Positions 28,002-37,606 of a stretch of DNA of 64,000 bases are shown piece after piece. A model generated the notes under the pieces. The model was given only the letters and a program-made list of their open reading frames with translations. It had not been told where the DNA came from and did no database searches. The translations under genes and the position numbers were made by a program. How positions within the stretch are numbered: position 1 is the stretch's first letter; every line of letters starts with the position of its first letter. The DNA is from Pedobacter steynii. Lineage in GTDB: Bacteria > Bacteroidota > Bacteroidia > Sphingobacteriales > Sphingobacteriaceae. The DNA is taken from contig NZ_FNGY01000004.1 of NCBI RefSeq assembly GCF_900103665.1, forward strand, positions 124,001 through 188,000. The letters run 5' to 3'.

Positions 28002-31000
28002 TTATTTAATGATCGTTAACACACCAGTTTTTGGCTTATTGCCGTCATTTGTTTCAATCACATAATAATATCCGCCCTGCGGTAAAGCAGCACCGTTGTA
28101 ACTGCCATCCCAATCGTTGTTATAGTTCTTTCTGCTAAATACCAGACGCCCCTGACGGTCCATTACCTTTACTTCATTATCTGCTAATTTTTCGATTCCC
28201 CAGATCATCCAGGTATCGTTCTTGCCATCCCGGTTTGGCGTAAGCACGTTTGCGACCACCAAAGAATCCTGTGGCGATAACACGATACTGGCAGTTGCTG
28301 TACATCCTGTTGGTGTCGTTGCAGTCACGGTATAAGTGGTTGTGCGTTTAGGCCTTACCAACAATTTAATCCCGTTTCTTGCCCCATCAATTCCATCTGC
28401 ATCCGCCCATTCGTACCGCGTCTGATCAGGAAAATCAGTACTTGCCGTTAAATTCACCGAGGTGTATCTGGACAAGTTACCCGTGCCTTTATCGGAGGCT
28501 ATTTTAACGGTAAATGGCGTAAAATAAACCTTCACCAGGAACTCTGTACTGTCTGACGCAAATCCTACCGTCCCTCCGTCATCTTTAACAGTAACCATAA
28601 CCAGAGCCGAATCACCAGGAACAGCCAGTCCGGTTGTCGTTACTTTATAATTGACGATGCCATTCGTTACCACCGGATTAAAGGAATACGCAGAAAAGAA
28701 TTTCTTACTCTCCTCATCACCCGCCTTAACCCCGGTTACCGTCAGTTTCTGAATCTTTTCAAAAGCAGGACCAGGTGAAACGCCATTAAAGGCCAGACTA
28801 TATTCCCCTGTTCCTGTGCAAATTTTACGTGGAATAAGCGGGGAAGTTGTTAACGGCGCGGTATTGATCCCTGTTGTCAATACTTTTAACACATTGGAAT
28901 AAGCAGATTTCGTTTTGTCTTTCAGCGCAGCGACTCTATAGTAGAAATACGTTCCCGGCCATACCGTCTGATCAATATATGTACTGGTATTGGCTGCTAA
29001 CGTTTTGACTTCCTCAAACAAAACTTGATCTCTGGATCTTTCCAGCAAGAAGCCCGTTTCATCTTCGGAGCGGTCTTTCCATTGCAAGCTGATCTCTGTA
29101 TCTTTTATCGCAGTGGCGATTAAATCTGCCGGAATCAATGGCAAGCCAGCGGTAGCCTGTGTTTTACCTGTGGCTACATTCGACCATCCGGATACTGCAG
29201 TTGCTCTTTCCCCTACTGCCTTTAAACGGTAATAATAAGTAGCACCGTCGTACAGATGCTGGTCTGTAAAACTTGCGACGGTGCTCTCGAGCGTATCAAT
29301 CGCTTCATAAAACAGTCCATCCTGTGAACGCTGTAAAATCAGTTCTTTTACTGGTATCGTTTTATCTTGTGTCCAGCTCAGGCTGATCGTATTTATAGTA
29401 CTTCCCGTAACCGCTAAATTAGCAGGAATGTCCGGAGAGCCCGGATCCAGCCCCATGATCTGCCATTCCGACATCTGGTAACGTACAATATCCGAAGAGC
29501 CGTTATTTGAGGTAAAGGCGATGCGATAAAACTTAAAAGCCTTTGTTCCGGGACTGCTTAACTGGTAGCTGTAGGTGGTGATCCTTTCCGCAGCTGCGCC
29601 AAGCTGGTTGGTTCTCGTATCCAATACCGTCCATGCTGCGTTATCGTCTGAACCTTCAAATCTCCAGTTCTTAGGATCTCTCCCCGAAGCATCGTTTGCC
29701 GTGCTCAACGTATAACCAGTTACCACATATGCGCCCTTAGGCTCGTATACTGCCGATAAATTTTGTCCTGTCTGCGCCGCAAAGATCAGCCATTTGGTAG
29801 CAATGTTATTGTCGATAAATTTGGAAGAGCCTTCCCCGCCATTTGCGCCGCCAGTATTCTCCGCACTGACGGTCAGCTTTCCACCATCATCGGTAATATC
29901 GGCCGGAAGCCCCTTAATGCTATTCGTTGTTACTTTTACGACCGCAGAATAAGGCGAAGTTCCTGTATAATTATAAGCCCTTACACGATACCAGTAAGCA
30001 GTATTTGGCGTTAAGGATTCTTCAGTATAAGCCGAGACCGACTTATTGACCTTACCCATTGGCGTGAAATTCGTTCCATCAATTGACTTTTCCAGTTCAA
30101 AACCACCTTCGGTGTTGAAAGCCAGTGTCCATGACAGCATCGCCTGCGTTCCTGTAGGTGCTGTCACCTGCAATACAGGGGCAGTCAGGAGTGCATCATT
30201 GATTGTGGTGATTTTACGAACCGTAGAATATGGCGAGGTCGAGATGTCATTTTTCCCTCTTATCCTATACCAATAAGCCGTATTGTGGGCTAACGTGGCA
30301 TCTACATAGGTCGTTACTGCTTTACTTACACTTTGCAAAAGCGTAAAATCAGTACCATTCGATGACCTTTCCAGTTCAAAAGTACCCGGACCACCAATAG
30401 GTAAAGCCCATGATAAATTTGCCGTTGAGCTTAAGGTTGTCGATGCGGTTGCGGTCAATGAGGGTGCTGCGACAATCACGTCATTGGCCGTAATAATTTC
30501 TTTTACCACAGAGTATGCCGAATACACCTCTCCTTTTTTCGCTCTGATCCTGTACCAGTAAGCGGTGTTACGCTGTAAAGTTTCCTCCGCATAAGTCAGC
30601 ACTAATTCGTCCATAGTTTTAAGCAAGGTAAAGTTGACCCGGTCTGTAGAGCGTTCCAGTTCATAACTCCCTACACCTCTGATCTCCTTTGTCCATGAAA
30701 GATTGGCTAAATTGCCAACACTGCCTGCCGTAGCGGTAAGTGTTGGTGCACTAAGCCCATCACCATAGGCTGATATTTCGTTAATCACCAACAGACTGCC
30801 TTCCAACCCTTTGAAAGTAAACTTGTAATACATATAACTTGCAGTATGGGTTGTTGCTGCATTGATTGCGGTTGCTGAACCAGTTTTGGTATCCAAAACT
30901 GTCCATGCCGTTCCATCAGCAGAACCAGATAATACCACTGTTTTAGCCGAGTAAGAAGGCGCAAAAAAAACAATTGAATATTCACTAAGCTTTTGAGGCG

Positions 31001-31226
31001 TCAGGCACTGAAATGTAATGTCAATCTGGTCTGATGCCGGCTTTGAGAAATAGGAAAAATTAGAAAGATTCTCATCATTAAAATTACTAAAAGTACCCGA
31101 AGAAAGGGCTGCCGATGCAGTAATCGTTACATCGCCCGCCCGGAATATATTTTTTTGTGCCATGATTACTTTCGCCGGCAGCAAAAGCGCCAGCAAAAAG
31201 AAAATCCTTATGAATTTTATATTCAT
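28002..31226 (-). CDS. large T9SS type-B cargo: discoidin/FN3 surface protein with gliding-motility-type C-terminal domain
   Basis: 1074 residues. Approximate order: signal peptide 1-23; discoidin-like domain 25-155; three FN3 repeats at 160-430, each with the motif NTAYWYRIR or close to it; a second F5/8C-like discoidin domain 440-590 (SSKFIDNNIATKWLIF; WRFEGSDDNAAWTVLDTRT); two more FN3 at 595-790 (TYYYRLKAVG, YFYYRVAALK); a beta-rich and PKD-like part 800-985; and a CHU_C/type-B domain at about 985-1074 (VLTPNRDGKNDTWMIWGIE; VFSRKNYNNDWDGSYNG; LPQGGYYYVIETNDG). Discoidin domains usually bind glycans. It lies 2 bp before the PorP/SprF partner and 26 bp after the GH18 gene, so it is probably a surface adhesin serving the same glycan locus. 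Confidence 0.92.
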   Translation of the reverse strand: MNIKFIRIFFLLALLLPAKVIMAQKNIFRAGDVTITASAALSSGTFSNFNDENLSNFSYFSKPASDQIDITFQCLTPQKLSEYSIVFFAPSYSAKTVVLSGSADGTAWTVLDTKTGSATAINAATTHTASYMYYKFTFKGLEGSLLVINEISAYGDGLSAPTLTATAGSVGNLANLSWTKEIRGVGSYELERSTDRVNFTLLKTMDELVLTYAEETLQRNTAYWYRIRAKKGEVYSAYSVVKEIITANDVIVAAPSLTATASTTLSSTANLSWALPIGGPGTFELERSSNGTDFTLLQSVSKAVTTYVDATLAHNTAYWYRIRGKNDISTSPYSTVRKITTINDALLTAPVLQVTAPTGTQAMLSWTLAFNTEGGFELEKSIDGTNFTPMGKVNKSVSAYTEESLTPNTAYWYRVRAYNYTGTSPYSAVVKVTTNSIKGLPADITDDGGKLTVSAENTGGANGGEGSSKFIDNNIATKWLIFAAQTGQNLSAVYEPKGAYVVTGYTLSTANDASGRDPKNWRFEGSDDNAAWTVLDTRTNQLGAAAERITTYSYQLSSPGTKAFKFYRIAFTSNNGSSDIVRYQMSEWQIMGLDPGSPDIPANLAVTGSTINTISLSWTQDKTIPVKELILQRSQDGLFYEAIDTLESTVASFTDQHLYDGATYYYRLKAVGERATAVSGWSNVATGKTQATAGLPLIPADLIATAIKDTEISLQWKDRSEDETGFLLERSRDQVLFEEVKTLAANTSTYIDQTVWPGTYFYYRVAALKDKTKSAYSNVLKVLTTGINTAPLTTSPLIPRKICTGTGEYSLAFNGVSPGPAFEKIQKLTVTGVKAGDEESKKFFSAYSFNPVVTNGIVNYKVTTTGLAVPGDSALVMVTVKDDGGTVGFASDSTEFLVKVYFTPFTVKIASDKGTGNLSRYTSVNLTASTDFPDQTRYEWADADGIDGARNGIKLLVRPKRTTTYTVTATTPTGCTATASIVLSPQDSLVVANVLTPNRDGKNDTWMIWGIEKLADNEVKVMDRQGRLVFSRKNYNNDWDGSYNGAALPQGGYYYVIETNDGNKPKTGVLTIIK

Positions 31227-31252
31227 GATAAATAAGTTAAAAGTATAAGATA

Positions 31253-32293
31253 TTACATGTTGACATCGTCATTTTCCCTGCGGTCTACACAGCCAGGTAT
31301 TTCTACCACGTTTTGCTCCTTCACCCCTTTTACATAGCCCTTAAGCCTATTCAGGTAATCATTTGGAAACATATTGAAATCAAACATCATGATCCCTTTA
31401 TAGCCTTGCTGCATCCTCGCCCTGAGTGTTGCCTCATCATATCCACCTCCCGAAAAAGGCTTGGTGCTTGGGATAAGTTTTTCTACAGGAAAACCTGCTG
31501 ATCCTGGAGATGGGGTTTCCGGATAATAGGCAGAAGAACCGGCATCGGCTACATCGCCCATGCGTTTGCCAAGATATGAAGACGAGGTAGCACCCCCATA
31601 GATGTAACAATGCACAAACTTATCCGGTAACAGGCGTTTCACTTCAGAAACCACCATCACAAAAGACTCGTTATTGGCGTAGGCAGGACTCTCAGAATAT
31701 TCATCATCAAAATCTATGGCATCCAGTCCTAAACGGCGTATTTCTATGGCCACATGCTGTGCAAATTCGGTCGCCTCCTGTAGGTTCCTGAAATTCCGGA
31801 AGCCCGCAGCGTCATGATTGCCAAGTAAGGTCATCCCGACTTTAATCCCCTTGCCTTGCACATACCTAATGTAACCTTTGTTAATTAGCCCCTGCACTTG
31901 TCTGTTATAAGTGATCTTTACCTTTTTTGTTGAAGGGTCTATATTGATGTTTGGTGCAAATACCCAGGCCAGGTCAATTACCGGCTTTCCTTCGTCATTT
32001 AAAAAGCAGGTCACGTTTTTAAAGGCCCTGTTGTTTACCTCTACGTAGGCAATGAGCAGGTTCTTTTTGCCGGCCAGGGAATTCTTATCGTCTTTATTGC
32101 CGGAAAGCAATTTTGCAAGCTCGATGGAATCTTTTTTCTGTTTGGCAATCTGTTCAATTCGCTCCGCTGTCCAGCCATCCTGTTGAGTTTCCGGTTTATT
32201 CTTGATATCCGGGAATTCCTGTTCTGTTTTTACTTTGCGACACGATGATACCGCGATCAATAGTAAAAAAGCAACTATATATATATTTTTCAT
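31253..32293 (-). CDS. GH18 endo-beta-N-acetylglucosaminidase-like lipoprotein (Endo H type)
   Basis: 346 residues with lipobox SSC (C18), so outer-membrane anchored. The GH18 barrel signature LDAIDFDDEYSE gives D191-x-x-D194-x-D196-x-E198, as in Endo H (DGVDFDDEY), with E198 as proton donor and D196 assisting. IAYVEVNNRAFKNV and GMTLLGNHDAAGFRNF match early barrel strands of the Endo H/F group. Family knowledge: these enzymes cut the chitobiose core of N-glycans (GlcNAc-beta-1,4-GlcNAc), releasing the glycan. The gene follows SusD, as in known N-glycan loci of Bacteroides. A chitinase-type substrate is less likely because of the DDEY form of the motif. Confidence 0.9.
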   Translation of the reverse strand: MKNIYIVAFLLLIAVSSCRKVKTEQEFPDIKNKPETQQDGWTAERIEQIAKQKKDSIELAKLLSGNKDDKNSLAGKKNLLIAYVEVNNRAFKNVTCFLNDEGKPVIDLAWVFAPNINIDPSTKKVKITYNRQVQGLINKGYIRYVQGKGIKVGMTLLGNHDAAGFRNFRNLQEATEFAQHVAIEIRRLGLDAIDFDDEYSESPAYANNESFVMVVSEVKRLLPDKFVHCYIYGGATSSSYLGKRMGDVADAGSSAYYPETPSPGSAGFPVEKLIPSTKPFSGGGYDEATLRARMQQGYKGIMMFDFNMFPNDYLNRLKGYVKGVKEQNVVEIPGCVDRRENDDVNM

Positions 32294-32314
32294 AACTCTA
32301 TATTTTAAGCATTG

Positions 32315-33925
32315 TTATTTATCCCACCACACTCTTTTGCTCAGGTCAAGGTCGTTTCCGCCCAACCTGGCTACTGCTTCATTATAATTCGCCGCATTGT
32401 AGGAAGCTTCCCTGTTCGGATAATTCAAACGCCTTGGAATTACTCCATTGGTCCGGTTGCCCGGATAGTTTACCGGTGTCAATACCGGATATCCACTGCG
32501 CCGGTAATTGGCCCATGTTTCAGGGAAATTAAACAGCGTGGCTACCCAATATTGCATATTGATCATCTCCAGAGATTTCTCCAGGGTACTTTCATCCAAA
32601 GGATGTGCGGTGGCAAAGGTTTCCACCTCTGTTCCCATCGTCAACATCCCGTTCAGCTGCTCCAAAGATTTCATCGCAGATACCAGCCCATTCCGGTAAT
32701 GGTCTTTTGCGGAAACTCCACCTACATCCCAACCCCTTGCTTTTGCTTCAGCCAGCAACAATTCCGTTTCTGCGTAAGTCATTACAAATGCAGGGAAAGT
32801 TGGTTGCGCAAATACTTTACTCAATGGCCTTGCGTAGTTCCCTAAAGGCGAAGCATTGTTGCCTTTACCTGTTGCTCCCGGATATCCCGGTGCCGTTTCT
32901 ATGCTTCTTACCCCATTGATGTCATAACCATTTGGCATGCCCATTGGTACTTCATTGACTTTTCCCGGAGGTGCTGGTTTGGTTTGCGTATATCCAATCG
33001 CAGGTCTGGTTAAGTCGTTGTTGAACACCATTCCGGTATCCGACTTTTCGGTGATCACATATAACCTTGGGTCATTGTTGTTTTTGAGGAAATCGATAAA
33101 GGTCTTAGACCACCTCACCTGTCCGAAGGTCACCGCATCCCCAAACCAGGAATTCCCCGATTTGTTTTTGCGTTCTTCCGCTGTTCCGTTAAACCTCAGG
33201 ATCGCATTGTCTGTAAAATCTTTAAAAGTTTTATCCTTGGTTTTCTCTGCATAGGCACGTGCCATCTCCGGATGTGCTTTGGTCAGGCGCATCGCTACCC
33301 TCAGCATTAAAGAATAGGTAAACCGGGTCCATTTATCAATATCGCCGTCATAAAACACATCTCCGGTCATCTTTACTTTAGTTCTATCCAGTTTCCCAGC
33401 TGCGTCTTCCAGCGTAGCCAGCATGTCTTTATAAATGTCGGCTTGCAAATCATACTTCGGATACAGCGTACCATTTTTTTGGGAATAAGGAATATCTCCA
33501 TAAATATCGGTCATGCGCTGCATCGCCATCACCCGCATAATGCGACTCACCTGGATCAGGTTGGCATATTTTACCGGATCTTTCTTTTCTGCAAGCTCCT
33601 GTGCTTCGGCAAATAAACCCGCTGCAATCTGTCCATCCGCAAAAAAGCGGTCATTGTAAGAGAACAATTGGGAGCTGTACTTATCTCCTGCACTATACGA
33701 AGTTTGTGTAGCCGTCGAAGCCAGGACCTGCATCATTGGTGCCAGTTCATACAATTGAAATTCTGTGATGTTCCCATAGTTCAGCTGCCCTGAGGTCAGC
33801 AGGTAGTTCGGATCCATATTTCCTTCATTGGCTTTTGTAGGATCCCGGTTCAATTCCTCAAAACCTTTAGTACAACCAATGGTTAGAATTGCCATCAGGC
33901 ATAAATAAAAAGCTATCTTTTTCAT
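32315..33925 (-). CDS. SusD/RagB-family glycan-binding lipoprotein
   Basis: 536 residues; lipobox TIGC with C18. The SusD-like fold with TPR helices is recognised from the opening KGFEELNRDPTKANEGNMDPNYLLTSGQ, the middle FLKNNNDPRLYVITEKSDTG, FPAFVMTYAETELLLAEAKARGW and the C-terminal ANYRRSGYPVLTP, which mark the SusD_2 / RagB group. It caps the SusC channel on the cell surface and binds the glycan. Stop and start codons are 24 bp and 21 bp from its neighbours, indicating one operon. Confidence 0.93.
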   Translation of the reverse strand: MKKIAFYLCLMAILTIGCTKGFEELNRDPTKANEGNMDPNYLLTSGQLNYGNITEFQLYELAPMMQVLASTATQTSYSAGDKYSSQLFSYNDRFFADGQIAAGLFAEAQELAEKKDPVKYANLIQVSRIMRVMAMQRMTDIYGDIPYSQKNGTLYPKYDLQADIYKDMLATLEDAAGKLDRTKVKMTGDVFYDGDIDKWTRFTYSLMLRVAMRLTKAHPEMARAYAEKTKDKTFKDFTDNAILRFNGTAEERKNKSGNSWFGDAVTFGQVRWSKTFIDFLKNNNDPRLYVITEKSDTGMVFNNDLTRPAIGYTQTKPAPPGKVNEVPMGMPNGYDINGVRSIETAPGYPGATGKGNNASPLGNYARPLSKVFAQPTFPAFVMTYAETELLLAEAKARGWDVGGVSAKDHYRNGLVSAMKSLEQLNGMLTMGTEVETFATAHPLDESTLEKSLEMINMQYWVATLFNFPETWANYRRSGYPVLTPVNYPGNRTNGVIPRRLNYPNREASYNAANYNEAVARLGGNDLDLSKRVWWDK

Positions 33926-33949
33926 CCTTAATATTTTTTAACTGTTATA

Positions 33950-36900
33950 CTATTTAAGTTTAATGTTCAGGCTCAGTCCATAATTACGGGTCTGTGGCAA
34001 TCCGGCACCTTCCAATCCTGCATTTCCTGTTAGTGAGGAGAAAGTATCTTCAGGATCAAAGTTTTTGGTGTGCTTCATTAAAGTAAGCAGGTTTCTCGCC
34101 GCAAAGCTGATGTTCACAGCCGCAAAAGGACCGTTCTTTAACAAGCTGACTGGCAATGTATAACCAAACACTACCTGACGTAATTTTATAAAGCTGCCAT
34201 CATACACTGTAACAGAAGAAACATTTTTCACCAGGCCAGGATAATAGTCCTGCGCAGATACTACTTTGGTATTTTCCTTTCCATCTTCCGTTACCCCTTT
34301 CACTACGATACCCGTTTCCCTGCCTTCCAGTGTCTTCTTGTTTAAGCCATAGTACGTGCTCAGGAAATCTGTTGCCGAAAGCACCTTGCTTCCAAAGCGA
34401 TAATCGATCAGGAAGGAAAAGTTGAAAGCCTTATAACTAAAGTTGTTGTTCAAACCACCGTAATATTTAGGTAATCCTGAGCCCATTGGCTTAAAATCTC
34501 CCCTTACCGGGATGCCGTCAATTCCGACCACAATATTGCCATTGGCGTCATATTTATAATCATAAGACATGATCTGGGCGAGAGGCAAACCTACCACTCC
34601 ATACACACCAGAACCATTAGAATATGGCCCTACTGTAGGTCTGTACTGTCCTTCATTTGCATTCTGGATCCTTGTAGCTACACCATCAATGTTAAGTAGT
34701 CTGTTCTTGACCAGGGAGAAGTTAAAGGAAACATCCCAGTTAAAATCACTACGCTGAATTGGGGTACCATTCAGCGTTAATTCCAGGCCTCTGTTTTGTG
34801 TAGATCCCAGAGGGATATAAGTAGATGAATAACCACCAGATGCCTGACTGATCTGCTGAGAAACCAGCTCATCTTTCGTTTTTCGGGAGAAATAAGAAGC
34901 CACCAAGCCGAGTCTGCCGCCGAATCCTTTTAGTTCCAAACCTGCTTCCAGCTCCTGCATCGTATAAGGATTCAGATTTTCCGGCAGTATTTCAGTTGCC
35001 AGGTTTACGTAAGGTTTACCCTCAGTGGTTCCGTTCGCAATGGTATAATATTTTGCATTCTTAAAGGGCAAGGCCTCCCCGCTTGTTTTCGCATAGGCCA
35101 ATCTTAGTTTCCCTAAAGTCAAGCCTGGGATTTCAACCAGGTTGCTGAATATAAAACTACCACTTACCGATGGCGTAAAAATGCCTTTTGTGGTCGTACT
35201 GAAACGATCGTACCTTCCGGTATTGCTGATGGTCAGGAAGTTTTTATACGTAAAATCCAGGGTATAATAAGCCGAATTGGTTTGCAACCTGTTTGGCGAA
35301 GGATACAAAGGATTTACAATCGTCAGGTTGGAAGGATCATAGAAGTTTGGGATTTTCCATTGTGAACCCGAAACACCCACCTTTTCAAAATTAAACTTCC
35401 TGATGTTTCCACCTATTGCTGCGTCCATGCTCAGCTCAGGTAATAATTTTTTAGTGTATCCGGCCAATACATCGAGGTTCAATTCGGTCGTTGTGGCGTC
35501 CGAGAGTTCCTCGAGTTGTCCGTTCGGATTATAGCCGATTCCTGTAGGTTCTATCTTTCTCGTATGATCAGCAGTGTAGTCGTAACCCAAACGGGTCTGT
35601 AGATACAGCTCCTTAGTAAAATCATACCTCAATGCAGTAGAAGAAATCAAGCGTTTTCTCCGGGTGTTTGCAATTACTTTATCAACCACAAACCAGGGAT
35701 TGGGGATATAACCACCATTTCCAAGGTGATTTTCATTACCGGTAGCAGGATCATAAATGAGCTTCAGGTAATCCGGACTCACATTTGCAGGCAATAGTCC
35801 CATGGTAAAATTCGGGTTCCGGCTCATGTCTCCGAGATTGGACCTCAACTTCACATCTTCATTTAGAAAGTTCATCATTGCGGTAAGCTTTAACTTGCTG
35901 ATGAGCTCCTGGTTGATGTTCAAATTTCCTGAATAGCGCTTTAAACCACTATTCGGAATCACCGACTGGTTGTTGGATTGTGAAAGAGACATCCGCATAT
36001 TGCCCTTTTCCCAGCCTCCTAAAAAGGCCAGTGTATTGGAAAATACTGCGCCATCTCTGTAAAATTTCCCCAGTTGATTTTCCACCGGAGCGTAGGGGTG
36101 CATCTGCCCATCCTGTCCGATTGCCGGCTCTCCGGTTAGTTTTGCGCCCCAGCCGTTCAAACTGGCAGCAACAAGATCCGCACCTGTCAATGGAATTTTT
36201 CCATTCAGGCCCTGCCCATATGCTTTTTGATAATCGGTATTGTCTACAATGGTGTTTAAACTAACATTCCCACTGTATTCGACGCCGATTCCTTTTTGTC
36301 CTTTTCCGTTTTTAGTGGTAATCTGAACCACACCATTAGCGGCTCTGGTTCCATACAAAGCCGAAGCTGCAGAACCGTTCAAAACCGTTACCGTCTCAAT
36401 GTCGTCCGGATTGATGCTCGAGATTCCATCTCCCATATCCTGACCGCCATATACCCCGGCAGAACCCTTCTGGGTATTGTCCATCGGCACACCATCAATC
36501 ACAAATAAAGGACTGGAAGCAGAAGAAAAGTTAGAAACCCCTCTGATCAGGATTCTGGCTGATGATCCGGGACCGCTGTTTACCCCGCTCACATTTAAAC
36601 CGGCTACCCTACCCGTTAAGCTGTTCGCCACATTGGGTTCTTTAGCCTGGTTCAGCAGGTTTCCGTTTACATTGGTTACCGCATATCCCAGCTTTTTATT
36701 GTCCTTGCTGATTCCAAGGGCAGTAACGACCACTTCTTTCAGCTGACCAAGGTCTTCGAGTAATACAATGTTAATGAGTTTACGGTTGCTCACCGCTTCT
36801 TCAATTGGCTTAAAGCCGATGTAAGAAAACAGCAATACGCTCTCTCCTTCTGCCTGGATCAGGTAATTTCCATTTCCATCGGTGATGGCCACTTTCCCTG

Positions 36901-37363
36901 TTGACTTTACCTTAACAGTTGCACCAGGTATGGGCATGCCTTTTTCATCGGTCACCTTTCCCTTAATCTCGATCTGCTCTTTAACAGGAAGCTGGGGTAT
37001 GGGTTCATTTTTTTCCTGAACAATGATGGTTTTGTTTTTAATCACAAAACTTAAACCTTGTCCTTCCAGTACTTTATCGATGGCCTGCTGTAAATCTGCA
37101 TCTTTAAGGCTAATGCTTACCGGCTGAGCCCTTTTTAATAAAGACTGGTTCCAGATCACATGATAACCTGTCTGCAGACGGATCTTTTTAAATACCTGTT
37201 CTAATGAAGCATTTTTTTCCTGGAGGGTAACTTTCTGGGCCCTTGCTGCAAACGACAGTTGCAAAAAGACGGTGATCATTAAAACAAAGGCTAGTTTCAT
37301 AATCAGCAATAGTTTGGGTACATAGCTTTTCAGCCCATGCACTAAGTGATAGTAAAAGTTCAT
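33950..37363 (-). CDS. SusC/RagA-family TonB-linked outer-membrane protein with STN domain
   Basis: 1137 residues starting MNFYYHLVHGLKSYVPKLL; the frame is open 26 codons further but CTAACCAAATG precedes this start as it does the leader ORF. Signal helix 25-45, STN domain about 48-115 (LEQVFKKIRLQTGYHVIW), carboxypeptidase-like domain 130-205 (GKVTDEKGMPIPGATVKVK), plug 205-330 (VSGVNSGPGSSARILIRGVSNF; FVIDGVPMDNTQ), barrel to the C-terminus. Takes up the glycan with the SusD lid, and its STN domain should signal to the FecR encoded just upstream. Its leader holds a short ORF and a 16-bp hairpin. Confidence 0.95.
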   Translation of the reverse strand: MNFYYHLVHGLKSYVPKLLLIMKLAFVLMITVFLQLSFAARAQKVTLQEKNASLEQVFKKIRLQTGYHVIWNQSLLKRAQPVSISLKDADLQQAIDKVLEGQGLSFVIKNKTIIVQEKNEPIPQLPVKEQIEIKGKVTDEKGMPIPGATVKVKSTGKVAITDGNGNYLIQAEGESVLLFSYIGFKPIEEAVSNRKLINIVLLEDLGQLKEVVVTALGISKDNKKLGYAVTNVNGNLLNQAKEPNVANSLTGRVAGLNVSGVNSGPGSSARILIRGVSNFSSASSPLFVIDGVPMDNTQKGSAGVYGGQDMGDGISSINPDDIETVTVLNGSAASALYGTRAANGVVQITTKNGKGQKGIGVEYSGNVSLNTIVDNTDYQKAYGQGLNGKIPLTGADLVAASLNGWGAKLTGEPAIGQDGQMHPYAPVENQLGKFYRDGAVFSNTLAFLGGWEKGNMRMSLSQSNNQSVIPNSGLKRYSGNLNINQELISKLKLTAMMNFLNEDVKLRSNLGDMSRNPNFTMGLLPANVSPDYLKLIYDPATGNENHLGNGGYIPNPWFVVDKVIANTRRKRLISSTALRYDFTKELYLQTRLGYDYTADHTRKIEPTGIGYNPNGQLEELSDATTTELNLDVLAGYTKKLLPELSMDAAIGGNIRKFNFEKVGVSGSQWKIPNFYDPSNLTIVNPLYPSPNRLQTNSAYYTLDFTYKNFLTISNTGRYDRFSTTTKGIFTPSVSGSFIFSNLVEIPGLTLGKLRLAYAKTSGEALPFKNAKYYTIANGTTEGKPYVNLATEILPENLNPYTMQELEAGLELKGFGGRLGLVASYFSRKTKDELVSQQISQASGGYSSTYIPLGSTQNRGLELTLNGTPIQRSDFNWDVSFNFSLVKNRLLNIDGVATRIQNANEGQYRPTVGPYSNGSGVYGVVGLPLAQIMSYDYKYDANGNIVVGIDGIPVRGDFKPMGSGLPKYYGGLNNNFSYKAFNFSFLIDYRFGSKVLSATDFLSTYYGLNKKTLEGRETGIVVKGVTEDGKENTKVVSAQDYYPGLVKNVSSVTVYDGSFIKLRQVVFGYTLPVSLLKNGPFAAVNISFAARNLLTLMKHTKNFDPEDTFSSLTGNAGLEGAGLPQTRNYGLSLNIKLK

Positions 37364-37449
37364 ACATTTGGTTAGGGTTAAAACGATTGTCCCTGAATTT
37401 TCAAGGATTGCAGGACAGCTCGTTAATTGTTTAATAGACAATGCTCTGT

Positions 37450-37486
37450 AAACCGGGATCAGTTGCGCAACAGCTGGTTCCGGTTT
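37450..37486 (-). promoter_or_regulatory. 16-bp-stem hairpin in the susC leader
   Basis: Sixteen base pairs (three of them G-U/T-G) close a CGCAA loop. It starts 9 bases after the stop of the short leader ORF and lies 86 bases before the susC start. It may end transcription from the sigma/fecR promoter or act as an attenuator. Confidence 0.6.
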
Positions 37487-37495
37487 TCCAGATAC

Positions 37496-37531
37496 TTAGT
37501 TTCTTTTTCTGATCTGATGTGGTTCGTTCAT
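37496..37531 (-). CDS. 11-residue leader peptide ORF upstream of susC
   Basis: ATG to TAA encoding MNEPHQIRKRN, preceded by CTAACCAAA, the same sequence that precedes the susC start. It lies between fecR and the hairpin. Translation is not proven; the parallel layout in the third surface locus (MKDST ORF at 55051) supports it. Confidence 0.35.
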   Translation of the reverse strand: MNEPHQIRKRN

Positions 37532-37560
37532 TTGGTTAGGTTTTTTGGTTTATATATTGG

Positions 37561-37606
37561 TTTGTTTAATGCTTTGTTTAATCAGGTGTTCCTTTGTTTA
37601 ATCAGG
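37561..37606. repeat. three direct repeats of TTTGTTTAAT
   Basis: Copies at 37561, 37573 and 37593. The last two extend to TTTGTTTAATCAGG. The third overlaps the fecR stop codon. Possibly slippage-made; no function assigned. Confidence 0.5.

Noticed and set aside
32312..32845. 177-codon plus-strand frame opposite susD
   Set aside because: Antisense to conserved SusD sequence; skewed composition rich in Cys, His and Pro is typical of shadow frames.
37561..37606. CRISPR-like array
   Set aside because: Repeats are only 10-14 bp with 2-10-bp spacing; no cas genes are present.
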